64,000 nucleotides of DNA, taken from NCBI RefSeq assembly GCF_018881595.1, contig NZ_JACVQA010000009.1, positions 23,307 to 87,306 on the forward strand. The letters run 5' to 3'. The notes below the pieces were generated by a model that was not told the DNA's origin, made no database searches, and worked only from the letters and a program-made list of their open reading frames with translations. A program made the position numbers and the translations under genes. Source of the stretch: Polynucleobacter sp. UK-Gri1-W3. Its GTDB lineage: Bacteria; Pseudomonadota; Gammaproteobacteria; Burkholderiales; Burkholderiaceae. Positions 1-8,600 of this stretch are shown here, one piece after another; position 1 is the first letter of the stretch, and each line of letters starts with the position of its first letter.

Positions 1-2
1 TT

Positions 3-275
3 GAGTCTTGTCTTTTAAGCGTCAGTTCACAACGTCTAGTGCGCAAGACTTGTCAACACTGTCTCGGAAAAAATGTCGTCACTAAATCCCCATGCCCAAA
101 CTGTAAAGGCCGTGGTTGCTTTGGCAGGATTGGCGTCCATGAAGTGTTGAGCAAGGCGCATCTGTTTAACTCGTCTTCTTCACCTATCAGTATGCGGGAT
201 GCTGGATTCATTCACGTGCAAGCCGGCCTTATCAATCAAGCGGCTCTAGATGCAGAAGTAGGCGCATGGCATTAA
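3..275 (+). CDS. Type IV pilus / type II secretion ATPase PilB-GspE, C-terminal end (5' truncated by window)
   Basis: The frame is open from base 3, so this is the tail of a longer gene. The visible part starts with a QRLVRKTC stretch, followed by a four-cysteine zinc motif (CQHC then CPNC) and a GRIGVHEVL segment, the hallmark C-terminal region of the PilB/GspE secretion ATPases that power pilus extension at the inner membrane. The Walker A and B boxes would lie upstream of the window. The next gene is the pilC/gspF partner, overlapping by 10 bp, and then pilD, which supports a pilus role. The last 30 residues resemble the family less well. Whether it is pilB or gspE proper cannot be decided from this piece. 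Confidence 0.85.
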   Translation, partial: ESCLLSVSSQRLVRKTCQHCLGKNVVTKSPCPNCKGRGCFGRIGVHEVLSKAHLFNSSSSPISMRDAGFIHVQAGLINQAALDAEVGAWH

Positions 276-1312
276 GCAAAAAAGACCAGCTTCACTTTGC
301 AGAGCAACTCTTAACGCTTTTAGAAGCAGGTCTGCCCCTCTTAAATGCGATTGAGCTAATTTATTCAACTGCCCCAAAAGCCTGGCTTTCTTGGGTTAAC
401 ACTATTTATGCTCAACTCAAAAAGGGAGAAAGCTTCTCTCAATGTCTGCGCACCCAAAAAAATCTATTTTCAATGGAGTTTATTAATCTCATTCGCGTAA
501 GTGAGCGGACTGGTGACTTCAATTTAGCGCTAAAGACAATTTGTCGGCAACTGGAAGACCAAATTGAGTTACGCCGGAAAATTCAACAGGCGCTGAGTTA
601 TCCCATCATCACCTTGAGTAGCTCTTGTCTTCTGGTAATCGTCATGATGATTTGGGTTGTACCTGTTTTCAGGGATGTGTTTGCTCATTTTCAAGCAGAC
701 TTGCCAGCACCAACTCAAGCATTGATTCAAATATCGTCTTGGTTTGAAAAATTCTATTTCGTCGCAACTATATCTCTAATAAGCCTCGTTGCCCTGTTTA
801 GTCTTGCATGGTCCAGACTTCCCAGACTACAAAAATATTGTGATCGAATGAGCTTTTACATACCGATTATTGGAGAGCTATTGAGATTGGCAACACTTAC
901 CTGCTGGTGCCGGACCCTAGGTCATCTTCTAAAATCTGGCTTACCCCTGCCGGATGCGCTGAGAGTTACCGCACAATCATCCAATCACTGGCTTAGTCAT
1001 GATTTTAGTGCTGAAATATTCAAGCACCTGACTCGCGGTTGGCCTCTTGGGGAAGCGATAGTAAAGGCAGATCCCAAGCATTTATTATTTGATCTTGAAA
1101 CATTGCAACTGCTGCGTATTGCATCAGAAAGTGGTGCGCTCGCCGAAATGCTTCAAAGGCGCGCATCGATAATGGGCTCGCAATTAAGTAATCGACTCAA
1201 CACCTTAAGTCAAAGTCTGGAGCCTTTGTTAATTATGATTGTCGGACTCATTATTGGAAGTCTGGTCATAATCTTATACCTCCCCATCTTTAACCTAGGA
1301 CAGATTGTTTAA
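266..1312 (+). CDS. pilC: Type IV pilus inner-membrane platform protein PilC (GspF family)
   Basis: This is the polytopic platform protein that couples the PilB ATPase to pilin assembly. At 348 residues it is shorter than the usual roughly 400, mostly at the N-terminus. It shows the two repeated cytoplasmic GspF domains (about 10-110 and 200-310, each with an E-x-G-x-L/F type segment such as VSERTGDF and ASESGALAEM). Hydrophobic segments lie near 112-134, 163-182 and 320-344. It overlaps the upstream ATPase by 10 bp and its stop codon overlaps the pilD start (TAATG), so the three are one transcription unit. Family assignment is firm; the pilC versus gspF name is by context. Confidence 0.88.
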   Translation: MALSKKDQLHFAEQLLTLLEAGLPLLNAIELIYSTAPKAWLSWVNTIYAQLKKGESFSQCLRTQKNLFSMEFINLIRVSERTGDFNLALKTICRQLEDQIELRRKIQQALSYPIITLSSSCLLVIVMMIWVVPVFRDVFAHFQADLPAPTQALIQISSWFEKFYFVATISLISLVALFSLAWSRLPRLQKYCDRMSFYIPIIGELLRLATLTCWCRTLGHLLKSGLPLPDALRVTAQSSNHWLSHDFSAEIFKHLTRGWPLGEAIVKADPKHLLFDLETLQLLRIASESGALAEMLQRRASIMGSQLSNRLNTLSQSLEPLLIMIVGLIIGSLVIILYLPIFNLGQIV

Positions 1313-1812
1313 TGGGTAATCTAGTTTTTCTCGATTGGGTCCGCATTCTTTTAATAGTCACCCTCATGTACTTGGCTTATATTGATTTGCGTACCTTCCG
1401 ATTGCCCGACGTCATTACATTCCCACTGATCCTATCCGGGCTACTTGTGAGTGGCTTTTCTAACCAATGGCTCGTCTCTTTTCAAGACTCAGCCATTGGT
1501 GCAATTCTTGGGTACACCTCTCTTTGGCTCTTAAATCTTCTTTATCGACTGACTAAAAAGCAAGATGGTATTGGCATGGGGGACGCTAAGCTATTGGCAG
1601 CGTTAGGTGCATGGCTTGGTTGGTATGCATTGCCTGGCATTCTTCTCATTGCATCCTTATCTGGATTATTAGGCGGCTTCATTTGGCTGCAATGGAATAA
1701 GCAAAATCATCGCTCAGCATTTCCTTTTGGTCCTTTCCTTGCCATTGCTGGCATCATTGAGTTGTTATGGCCACAAACCCTACAAACACTCCTTCTAAAC
1801 AAGCTAATCTAG
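1312..1812 (+). CDS. pilD: Short prepilin peptidase (A24 family, PilD catalytic domain only)
   Basis: An aspartyl membrane protease that cleaves the leader of type IV prepilins. Both catalytic aspartates are visible: D25 in YIDLRTFRLPD and D91 in GMGDAK, separated by hydrophobic helices as in the A24 family. At 166 residues it lacks the N-terminal domain of classical PilD (about 250-290 aa), which carries the two CxxC pairs and is associated with N-methylation of the mature pilin. The start ATG overlaps the pilC stop, so the short form is not caused by the window or by a wrong start. Its last 46 bp overlap coaE. Peptidase function is likely; methylation must be absent or come from elsewhere. 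Confidence 0.85.
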   Translation: MGNLVFLDWVRILLIVTLMYLAYIDLRTFRLPDVITFPLILSGLLVSGFSNQWLVSFQDSAIGAILGYTSLWLLNLLYRLTKKQDGIGMGDAKLLAALGAWLGWYALPGILLIASLSGLLGGFIWLQWNKQNHRSAFPFGPFLAIAGIIELLWPQTLQTLLLNKLI

Positions 1813-2453
1813 GCGAACTAAAAGGGTATGCCCCTTTTGTTGGCCTTACTGGTGGCATTGGATCAGGTAAAACAGCCGTTAGCGATCAACTGGCTCAATT
1901 GGGTGCGGGCGTTATAGATACCGATCTCATAGCCCATCAGATCACCGTTCCAAATGGAGTAGCAATTCCCCTAATACAAAAGCAGTTTGGATCAGAATTT
2001 ATTGACCCTAACGGAGCGCTGGATAGGGCTAAGATGCGTACCTTAGTGTTCGCTGACTCTCATGCAAGAAAAGCCTTAGAGGATATTACCCACCCCCTCA
2101 TTCGGGCAGAAACCATTCGGCAGGCAAAACAGCTGATTCAAGCAAAGGTTCCCTACCTGGTTTTTGTGGTGCCTTTATTAATTGAGTCAGAAAGCTGGTT
2201 ATCCCTATTGGATTACCTGGTGGTGGTGGATTGTCCAGAAGAGGCTCAAATTGAACGGGTGATGCACCGCAGCAAATTACCCCGAAATGAAGTGGAAAGC
2301 ATCCTCAAGGCTCAAGCCAGTAGGCAAGAACGCATTGCACATGCGTATATAGTTATTGAAAACCAAGGGAGCCTACAGGATTTGCATGCCGAGGTTTTGA
2401 ACTTGCACCAAAAAATCTTACAGATTCAGAAAGATCCCACCAGTTCGTCATAG
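1767..2453 (+). CDS. coaE: Dephospho-CoA kinase
   Basis: Catalyses the last step of coenzyme A synthesis, phosphorylating the 3'-OH of dephospho-CoA. The P-loop GGIGSGKT is at residues 29-36, with ATP-kinase features following (DTDLIAHQ, THPLIR, VVPLLIES). It is 228 residues including about 22 extra N-terminal residues. The ATG at 1767 lies inside pilD (46-bp overlap), and no better internal start was seen before the P-loop, so the overlap is probably real. Pilus genes followed by coaE and zapD is a common arrangement in beta- and gammaproteobacteria. Confidence 0.92.
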   Translation: MATNPTNTPSKQANLGELKGYAPFVGLTGGIGSGKTAVSDQLAQLGAGVIDTDLIAHQITVPNGVAIPLIQKQFGSEFIDPNGALDRAKMRTLVFADSHARKALEDITHPLIRAETIRQAKQLIQAKVPYLVFVVPLLIESESWLSLLDYLVVVDCPEEAQIERVMHRSKLPRNEVESILKAQASRQERIAHAYIVIENQGSLQDLHAEVLNLHQKILQIQKDPTSSS

Positions 2454-2464
2454 AATATGGGCTT

Positions 2465-3217
2465 GTGATTGTTTACGAATATCCCTTCAATGAATTAGTT
2501 CGAAGCATGCTTCGGCTGGAGTATTTGTTCGCCCGTTACAACCACTTCGTCCGCTCAGATGATCCTGAGTTGCACCACAATGCTATCTCCACTCTATTTG
2601 ATCTTGGTGATATTGGCGCTCGTGGAGATATCAAGTCATTGCTACTGAAAGAATTTGAGCGTCAAAAATATGCGCTCAATGGATTGAAATCGTCGCAAAA
2701 GGTTGATCAAGAGGCCCTTTCACAAACTCTTTCCGAGATTGATGCTGTTGCTAGTGGAATCAATCAATCCGCAGGAAGGCCTAACTCCGTCATCACTGAA
2801 AGCGAATGGTTAAATGCTATTCGCACTCGATTAAATATTCCTGGTGGCACCAGCCCAATTGATTTACCAAGCTATCATGCCTGGAAAAATAGCCCCACCT
2901 CCGAACGTCGTGAGTTACTGGAAAAATATATCTCTCCACTCTTGCCATGGCAGGAAGCATGTCAATTATTTTTAAGGTTGCTTCGTCAATCTGGCGAAGC
3001 TAAGGATGTAGTTGCACATAATGGCTCTTTTCAGCAAGCACCATCTGGTAAGGTCTACCAATTAATGCGTATCGCTGTTGAAGATGACACTTTATTTTCA
3101 GAGATCAGCGCAAATAAATACTTGCTTTCTGTACGCTTCTTGAAGTCTGAGCGGGATAAAAAAGCACAGCTGGTAAATGCCGATGTGCAATTTAAGCTAA
3201 CACTCTGCCAGCTTTAA
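2465..3217 (+). CDS. zapD: Cell division protein ZapD (FtsZ-associated)
   Basis: A 250-residue cytoplasmic helical protein of the ZapD/YacF family (DUF1342), which bundles FtsZ filaments at the Z ring. The start YEYPFNELVRSMLRLEYLF and the ISTLFDLGDIGARGDIKS block are typical. The start codon is GTG at 2465, 11 bp after coaE; a TAGAAT hexamer at 2451-2456 overlaps the coaE stop. In many relatives a small zinc-ribbon gene, yacG, follows zapD. Here the zapD 3' end instead overlaps the convergent Nudix gene by 4 bp, so yacG is not at this place. Confidence 0.9.
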   Translation: MIVYEYPFNELVRSMLRLEYLFARYNHFVRSDDPELHHNAISTLFDLGDIGARGDIKSLLLKEFERQKYALNGLKSSQKVDQEALSQTLSEIDAVASGINQSAGRPNSVITESEWLNAIRTRLNIPGGTSPIDLPSYHAWKNSPTSERRELLEKYISPLLPWQEACQLFLRLLRQSGEAKDVVAHNGSFQQAPSGKVYQLMRIAVEDDTLFSEISANKYLLSVRFLKSERDKKAQLVNADVQFKLTLCQL

Positions 3218-3630
3218 AGCAAAAGGCTTCTAAGCCTTTCCAGCATTGGCCAGGCGGCCGGCAATAAAGGCTCCACGCTAGGCTTTTCTGCGGCGAGTAA
3301 TTCCCATGATAAGGCTTGATTCTCGCAACCCTTGGGAACCCCCTTCCAATCGCGAATAACGCTCACATGCAAACGAACATAAGCGTGTGGGTAGTCATGC
3401 TCTAAGACAGTAAGCTCTTCGCTCGATTGAATATCAATTCCAAGCTCTTCTTGCAACTCACGCTGAAGCGCCTCGAAAACGGTTTCTCCTTTTTCGATTT
3501 TTCCGCCTGGAACTTCCCAATAGCCTGAGTAGGGCTTGCCTTCAGGCCTCTGTCCTAAAAGATAGCGGCCTTCCGCATCAAGCAATATTCCAGCAGCAAC
3601 TTCAGTAACAGGACGTTTAATTTCGCTCAT
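3214..3630 (-). CDS. Nudix hydrolase, MutT-like
   Basis: A 138-residue single-domain Nudix protein. The Nudix box is complete: GGKIEKGE, then REL, then QEELGI, giving the G-x5-E-x7-REUxEExGU pattern around residues 42-65. Such proteins hydrolyse nucleoside diphosphate derivatives; the MutT branch removes 8-oxo-dGTP. The substrate cannot be read from the sequence. It is the last gene of a minus-strand unit argJ - DUF815 ATPase - Nudix with gaps of 12-15 bp. Beta- and gammaproteobacterial MutT proteins are sometimes fused to a ThiE-like domain; that extension is missing here. Confidence 0.88.
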   Translation of the reverse strand: MSEIKRPVTEVAAGILLDAEGRYLLGQRPEGKPYSGYWEVPGGKIEKGETVFEALQRELQEELGIDIQSSEELTVLEHDYPHAYVRLHVSVIRDWKGVPKGCENQALSWELLAAEKPSVEPLLPAAWPMLERLRSLLL

Positions 3631-3642
3631 GAATTAAATTAC

Positions 3643-4500
3643 TTAAGACTTTGAGCCAGCCCAATGTTTGGCAAATTGCCAAGCAACCCTACCTGAGCGC
3701 GAACCACGCTCCAGTGCCCAGACCAAGGCTTCGGAACGTGCCGCTTCAATTTGTGCAGCACTCAAACCGAAATGCTGAAGCCAATGCGCCACAATTGCCA
3801 AATACTCATCTTGTTTTGGCGGATAAAAAGATAGCCAAAGGCCAAAGCGCTCTGATAAAGAAATCTTTTCTTCTACGACCTCGCCAGGATGAATTTCTCC
3901 ATCATCACCATGAACATAACCTTCGTTATCTTTCATATACTCCGGCAATAAATGACGGCGGTTTGAGGTAGCATAAATCAAGATATTGTCCACTTGAGCA
4001 GAAACAGAGCCATCTAGGGCTGATTTCATGGCCTTATAGCCAGACTCACCATCCTCAAATGACAAATCATCGCAAAAAATAATGAATCGCTCTGGGCGTT
4101 CAGCCAAAAGTTCAGTAATGTCAGCCAAATCAGCCAAATTCTCTTTTTCAACCTCAACCAGCCGCAAGCCTTGGTTTGCGAACTCATGCAAACTTGCTTT
4201 AATTAGCGAGGACTTTCCAGTCCCTCTGGCGCCTGTGAGCAAAATATTATTGGCCGGCTTTTTTTGAATGAAGTTTTTTGTATTGTCGCGAATAGCATCG
4301 CGTTGACGGTCAATATTCTGCAAATCTTCAAAGGTGATATCGGATACGTGTTTTACAGGCTGCAAAAATCCAATGCTGCCAAAAATACTATCGCGACGGC
4401 GCCATCTAAATGCAGTAGAGGATTTCCACTGCTCGTTAGTGAGAGGCTTGGGTAAAAAGGTATCAAGATGGTCTAAAAGACGGTCTAATTTTTCATTCAT
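3643..4500 (-). CDS. DUF815-family AAA-type ATPase
   Basis: A 285-residue protein of the DUF815 ATP-binding family, whose cellular role is not established. A P-loop GARGTGKSS sits at residues 90-98 and a Walker B strand ending in two aspartates (FCDDLSFED) at about 140-150. A conserved C-terminal WALERGSRSGRVAWQFAKHW segment resembles the AAA+ sensor-2/lid region. No membrane segment or signal is present. It lies 15 bp downstream of argJ and 12 bp upstream of the Nudix gene on the same strand, an arrangement I recall from other Burkholderiales. Confidence 0.82.
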   Translation of the reverse strand: MNEKLDRLLDHLDTFLPKPLTNEQWKSSTAFRWRRRDSIFGSIGFLQPVKHVSDITFEDLQNIDRQRDAIRDNTKNFIQKKPANNILLTGARGTGKSSLIKASLHEFANQGLRLVEVEKENLADLADITELLAERPERFIIFCDDLSFEDGESGYKAMKSALDGSVSAQVDNILIYATSNRRHLLPEYMKDNEGYVHGDDGEIHPGEVVEEKISLSERFGLWLSFYPPKQDEYLAIVAHWLQHFGLSAAQIEAARSEALVWALERGSRSGRVAWQFAKHWAGSKS

Positions 4501-4515
4501 ATTGCGAGAAGTCTT

Positions 4516-5751
4516 TTATGAGCGGTAATCGGCATTAATGGATACATAGTCGTGCGATAAATCACAAGTCCACATGGTCTGGGTAGCGTTGCCACGACCT
4601 AAGTCAATCTTGATCGTGATTTCTGGGGCCTGCATTACTCTTTGACCATCAGCCTCTTGATAATCGGGATTGCGCCCACCATCCTTTGCTACCCAAACAT
4701 CACCTAACCACATTTGCACACGATTGACATCTAAATCTGTAATGCCTGCATAACCAATTGCTGCAAGGATGCGCCCTAAGTTAGGATCACTTGCAAAGAA
4801 AGCTGTTTTAACCAAAGGTGAATGTGCAACTGCTTTTGCAACTAAGCGGCACTCCTCAAGAGTCTTGCCCCCAACAACATCAATGGTCATAAATTTGGTA
4901 GCGCCCTCACCATCACGCACAATCATTTGCGCTAGCTTTCTGGCCAGAGCAATTAATGCATCTCGCAATACGGCATAGCTAGAATCATTCGTAGATTGAA
5001 TTTTCACATCCGACTGCCCCGTTGCCATGATGATGAAAGAGTCGTTAGTAGAGGTATCGCCATCAATCGTGATGGCATTAAATGAAAGGTCGGCAATCTC
5101 ACGAGTTAGGCTCCCCAAGAGACCAGGTGCAAACCCAGCATCCGTCGCAATGAAGCCGAGCATCGTTGCCATATTAGGATGAATCATGCCTGCACCCTTA
5201 CAGATCCCAGTAATCGTCACCGGTCCTTCGGGCATTTGCACTGTTACTGATGCAGCCTTCGGCTGAGTATCAGTGGTCATGATCGCTTCAGCTGCATCAA
5301 GCCAATTATCTTCACCTAAATTTGCTACTGCCTTTGGCATAGCGCTGATAATTTTCTCAATTGGAAGCGGTTCAAGAATCACACCAGTTGAAAAAGGTAG
5401 GATCTGCTCTGGATTGATCTTGAGATCTTTTGCTAAAGCCGCACAGGTCTCCAAAGCGTGCTTCATGCCAGACTCACCCGTACCCGCATTGGCGTTTCCA
5501 GTGTTCACCACCAGGGCCCGGATTTCACCATTACGACCTTCTTGAGCCAAATGCTCACGACAGACTTGCACGGGGGCAGCGCAAAAACGATTCAACGTAA
5601 AAACGCCAGCTACCTGCGATCCGGGAGCTAAAGTCATCACCAACAAGTCCTTGCGGTTTGCTTTCTTAATACCAGCTTCGGCGATGCCCATCTCAAAGCC
5701 TTTAACGGGCTTGAGTTCGGCTCTTTGGGGGAGGGGTAAATTAACAGTCAT
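4516..5751 (-). CDS. argJ: Bifunctional ornithine acetyltransferase / N-acetylglutamate synthase ArgJ
   Basis: ArgJ recycles the acetyl group from N-acetylornithine to glutamate in arginine synthesis; the bifunctional form also uses acetyl-CoA. The self-cleavage site is clear: [16 protein letters not shown] at 185-200, with T196 as the nucleophile that becomes the N-terminus of the beta chain. The oxyanion-hole STG (121-123) and the DGEGATKF segment are present. Length 411 is normal. No Shine-Dalgarno sequence precedes the ATG; a TACAAT hexamer (5761-5766 on the minus strand) ends 9 nt before it, so the leader may be only a few bases. Whether it is mono- or bifunctional is not visible. Confidence 0.93.
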   Translation of the reverse strand: MTVNLPLPQRAELKPVKGFEMGIAEAGIKKANRKDLLVMTLAPGSQVAGVFTLNRFCAAPVQVCREHLAQEGRNGEIRALVVNTGNANAGTGESGMKHALETCAALAKDLKINPEQILPFSTGVILEPLPIEKIISAMPKAVANLGEDNWLDAAEAIMTTDTQPKAASVTVQMPEGPVTITGICKGAGMIHPNMATMLGFIATDAGFAPGLLGSLTREIADLSFNAITIDGDTSTNDSFIIMATGQSDVKIQSTNDSSYAVLRDALIALARKLAQMIVRDGEGATKFMTIDVVGGKTLEECRLVAKAVAHSPLVKTAFFASDPNLGRILAAIGYAGITDLDVNRVQMWLGDVWVAKDGGRNPDYQEADGQRVMQAPEITIKIDLGRGNATQTMWTCDLSHDYVSINADYRS

Positions 5752-5779
5752 AGTCCGATAATTGTAGATGAGGCTCCAA

Positions 5780-5810
5780 AATAAAGCGCGCCTTCTGAGC
5801 GCGCTTTATT
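5780..5810 (-). terminator. Intrinsic terminator downstream of the molybdenum hydroxylase genes
   Basis: A perfect 12-bp inverted repeat (AATAAAGCGCGC / GCGCGCTTTATT) with a 7-base loop, followed on the minus strand by TTTT. It sits 24 bp after the stop of the large subunit and just upstream of argJ, separating the two minus-strand units. It could also work in the other direction. Confidence 0.85.
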
Positions 5811-5833
5811 TGATTACTTCCTATTTCAGAATG

Positions 5834-7957
5834 CTATACCTTAATTGGCAGTTCCCGAATGCGCTTGCCAGTTGACACAGCAATTGCATTTGCTAGAGCT
5901 GGCGCCACTAAAGGCACTCCAACCTCACCCAAACCGCCCGGCTTTTCTTGACTTGGTATCAAATGCACTTCAACTACGGGCACTTGATTTTGTCGCAAGC
6001 TAGGGTAGTTATTGAAGTTATTCTGCTGCACTCGACCATTCTCAATCGTAATCTCATTGCTCAGAGCTGCGCTCAGGCCATAAATAACACCGCCAGTCAG
6101 CTGCGCCCTTGCTTGGTCAGGATGCACAGTAATTCCACAATCAGAAACGAAGGTAATTTTCTTAACCTTGGTATCTTTAGCCGTAGGATCTAACTCAAGT
6201 ATGCAAGCAGAATAGGTGTCATAGCACTCCATCTGCGCAACCCCAAAACGCTTGCTGCCCGGAACGTATCCAGACTTTTTCACTGCCAACTCCAGGACAG
6301 CTTTTGCGCGCGGGTGTTTACCTAAAGATGCCATCCGATACGCCACAGGATCTTTGCCGGCAGCTTTAGCAGCCTCATCTACAAAACTCTCAATTGCAAA
6401 TGCATTAAGCGCATTACTGACGGAGCGCCAATAACCTACTCGAAGTCCAGTATCTGTAATCACATTGGTGATTTCTAGGTTGGGTATTTGGTAAGTAATA
6501 TTGTTGGAGCCCTCAACCATGAATGGATCAAAACCATCCTTCACAAAACCAGGAAAGGCTCGTGCAGTCACTGATTGAGAAACCATTTTGGCCTTCAAAG
6601 AAGCTAACTGACCATTAGCATCCAAAACACCATCCACTTGATGAATACTCATTGGACGATAGAAGTCATGAGTAATGTCATCCTCCTTGGTCCACAGCAT
6701 CTTGACAGGCATTCCAGCGGCTTTAGAAATTTCTGCGGCTTGACGAATAAAGTCCAACTCCAACTTACGACCAAATCCACCACCCAGGAATGTTGTCTCA
6801 ATTGTGACATCTTCTGGCTTCACGCCGGCTGCGGCTGCAGCCACTGCTTGACCGCCTTGCTGAAACTGAATGGGCCCAATAATTCTGCACTTTCCATTAG
6901 ATACATCTGCAGAGCAGTTCACAGGCTCCATAGTGGAATGCGCTAAATACGGCAAAAAGTATTGGGCACTCAGCGGCTTTCCGCTAGCTACGTTTGCATT
7001 TGGATTACCTACAGTTTTAATCACCGCGCCTTTTTTAGATAAACCCTCTTCCAATGACTTTCGAACAACTGCATTGCTCAGGGTCGCATTAGCACCTTCA
7101 TTCCAGGTAATTTTGAGGGCATCCCTACCCTTGCGGGCGGCATAAAAATCTTTTGCTAAGACGGCAACACCATCAGAAATTTGTACAACTTTGATTACCC
7201 CAGCTACCTTAAGTGCGGCTGAAGCATCAAACGCTGTTGGAGTACCTCCGATTACCGGGCACTGAGCTAAAGATGCAATCGCCATCCCTGGAATCTTGAC
7301 GTCAATTCCATAAACTGCTTTTCCAGCAACTTTACTAGGCGTATCGAGACGACGCATTGTTTCCTTGCCAATCACCATGAAATTCGCAGGTGATTTCAAT
7401 GCTGGTTTCTCTGGAAGCGGCAACTTAGCTGCGTCTGCGGCTAATTCACCATACGTGGCTGACTTCCCATTCGAATGCGTTACTTTGCCATTCATTGCCT
7501 TGCAGTCGGCCGCGGCAACATTCCAACGTTGAGCGGCAGCCTGTACCAGGACGGCACGAGTTGCAGCACCAGCAGTTCTTAACTTATCAAAAGCTTCACG
7601 CACTGAAGTTGAGCCGCCAGTAATTTGACCGCCTAACATCGCATTGATATAAACAGGGGCTACTCCAGCAATCTCAACCTGAATCATTGATAGAGGCAAA
7701 TTTAATTCCTCAGCTAGCAATGCTGGCAAAGAGGTATATACGTCTTGGCCCATTTCTGAGCGCGCACAAATTAATGTAATTTGATTGTTTGGGGTAATTT
7801 GTACCCAGGCATTTGCTAAAGCAGGTTTGCCTGCATCACCACTAGCAGCTTGGCTTGTTAAAGGAAGATGCATCCCAATAACTAATGCGCCAGTCAAAGC
7901 AGAACTTTGCTGAATAAACTGACGACGCCCAAGATTTTTTAAAGAATTATTTTGCAT
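5834..7957 (-). CDS. Molybdopterin-binding large subunit of a xanthine dehydrogenase-family hydroxylase (IorB-like)
   Basis: Large catalytic subunit of a two-subunit molybdenum hydroxylase of the isoquinoline 1-oxidoreductase / aldehyde oxidase type. I placed the start at 7957 (707 aa), since a longer frame to 8047 would overlap the [2Fe-2S] gene. The chosen N-terminus has a Tat-like signal: RRQFIQQ followed by a hydrophobic stretch ending LTSQA, predicting export of the folded enzyme. AGGGA lies about 10 nt before this ATG. Family motifs include GGGFGRK (molybdopterin contact), MLWTKEDDITHDFYRP and, near the C-terminus, GLGEVGVPL with the catalytic glutamate. The substrate is not predictable. 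Its partner subunit is 13 bp upstream. Confidence 0.87.
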   Translation of the reverse strand: MQNNSLKNLGRRQFIQQSSALTGALVIGMHLPLTSQAASGDAGKPALANAWVQITPNNQITLICARSEMGQDVYTSLPALLAEELNLPLSMIQVEIAGVAPVYINAMLGGQITGGSTSVREAFDKLRTAGAATRAVLVQAAAQRWNVAAADCKAMNGKVTHSNGKSATYGELAADAAKLPLPEKPALKSPANFMVIGKETMRRLDTPSKVAGKAVYGIDVKIPGMAIASLAQCPVIGGTPTAFDASAALKVAGVIKVVQISDGVAVLAKDFYAARKGRDALKITWNEGANATLSNAVVRKSLEEGLSKKGAVIKTVGNPNANVASGKPLSAQYFLPYLAHSTMEPVNCSADVSNGKCRIIGPIQFQQGGQAVAAAAAGVKPEDVTIETTFLGGGFGRKLELDFIRQAAEISKAAGMPVKMLWTKEDDITHDFYRPMSIHQVDGVLDANGQLASLKAKMVSQSVTARAFPGFVKDGFDPFMVEGSNNITYQIPNLEITNVITDTGLRVGYWRSVSNALNAFAIESFVDEAAKAAGKDPVAYRMASLGKHPRAKAVLELAVKKSGYVPGSKRFGVAQMECYDTYSACILELDPTAKDTKVKKITFVSDCGITVHPDQARAQLTGGVIYGLSAALSNEITIENGRVQQNNFNNYPSLRQNQVPVVEVHLIPSQEKPGGLGEVGVPLVAPALANAIAVSTGKRIRELPIKV

Positions 7958-7970
7958 TTTTCTTGATTCC

Positions 7971-8429
7971 CTATGCCAATTTATCTGCAGCGCGTTTGAC
8001 TGCTTTTTCGATGCGAGAATAAGTTCCGCAACGGCAAATATTTCCACTCATGGCATTTTTAATATCATCGCTACTAGGCTGTTTTTTCTTTGCCAATAAA
8101 TCAGCCGCAGACATCATTTGCCCAGTCTGGCAATACCCACACTGAGGGACATCAAACTCGATCCAAGCATCTTGAAGTGCTTTTCCAACTTTTGTAGCTA
8201 AACCCTCAAGAGTAGTCACCGACTTGCCGCCTGCAGCAGACACAGGGGTGGAGCAGGAACGAATAGCAGCGCCTTCTAAGTGAACGGTACATGCTCCACA
8301 TAGTCCTGCGCCGCAGCCATACTTTGGACTGGTTACATCTAAATGGTCTCGTAAGACCCAGAGAATCGGTGTTTCAGGATCCCCATCAAAATTAACAGCT
8401 TTGCCATTGAGAGTAAAAGACACGGCCAT
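7971..8429 (-). CDS. [2Fe-2S] small subunit of a molybdenum hydroxylase (IorA-like)
   Basis: The 152-residue electron-transfer subunit that carries two [2Fe-2S] clusters. The plant-type ferredoxin cluster is bound by C39, C44, C47 (CGAGLCGAC) and C59. The second, four-helix cluster is bound by C97, C100 (CGYC) and C132, C134 (CRC). No signal peptide is present, so export would rely on the Tat signal of the large subunit. It is the first gene of the pair, with a strong AAGGGGG Shine-Dalgarno sequence. There is no separate FAD subunit, which fits the isoquinoline oxidoreductase type that passes electrons to a cytochrome c. Confidence 0.9.
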   Translation of the reverse strand: MAVSFTLNGKAVNFDGDPETPILWVLRDHLDVTSPKYGCGAGLCGACTVHLEGAAIRSCSTPVSAAGGKSVTTLEGLATKVGKALQDAWIEFDVPQCGYCQTGQMMSAADLLAKKKQPSSDDIKNAMSGNICRCGTYSRIEKAVKRAADKLA

Positions 8430-8545
8430 AACGCCCCCTTAGTTAGATTTGAAATGTTGAAAACAAGTTAATTGTTTTTATACCCACAAATCATGACAGA
8501 TTTACAGAAACTGAGGGGATTCTCGTGATTAGGGATTCCACCAAG

Positions 8546-8575
8546 AAAAATGGCCCAGAGTGATCTGAGCCATTT
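8546..8575 (-). terminator. Intrinsic terminator of secA
   Basis: On the minus strand a 12-bp stem (AAATGGCTCAGA / TCTGGGCCATTT, one G-T pair) with a 4-base loop is followed by TTTTT. It lies 25 bp after the secA stop codon. The rest of 8430-8600 holds the iorA promoter region and no convincing gene. Confidence 0.8.
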
Positions 8576-8600
8576 AAGCGCTATCAAATAAGCTCTTACC

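Noticed and set aside
3651..4455. Several plus-strand frames of 60-106 aa opposite the DUF815 ATPase
   Set aside because: They are antisense to a conserved ATPase with intact motifs and show no domain or start signal.
5834..8047. N-terminal extension of the molybdopterin subunit to 8047
   Set aside because: The extra 30 residues overlap the [2Fe-2S] subunit gene and precede a clear Tat-like signal peptide that starts at 7957.
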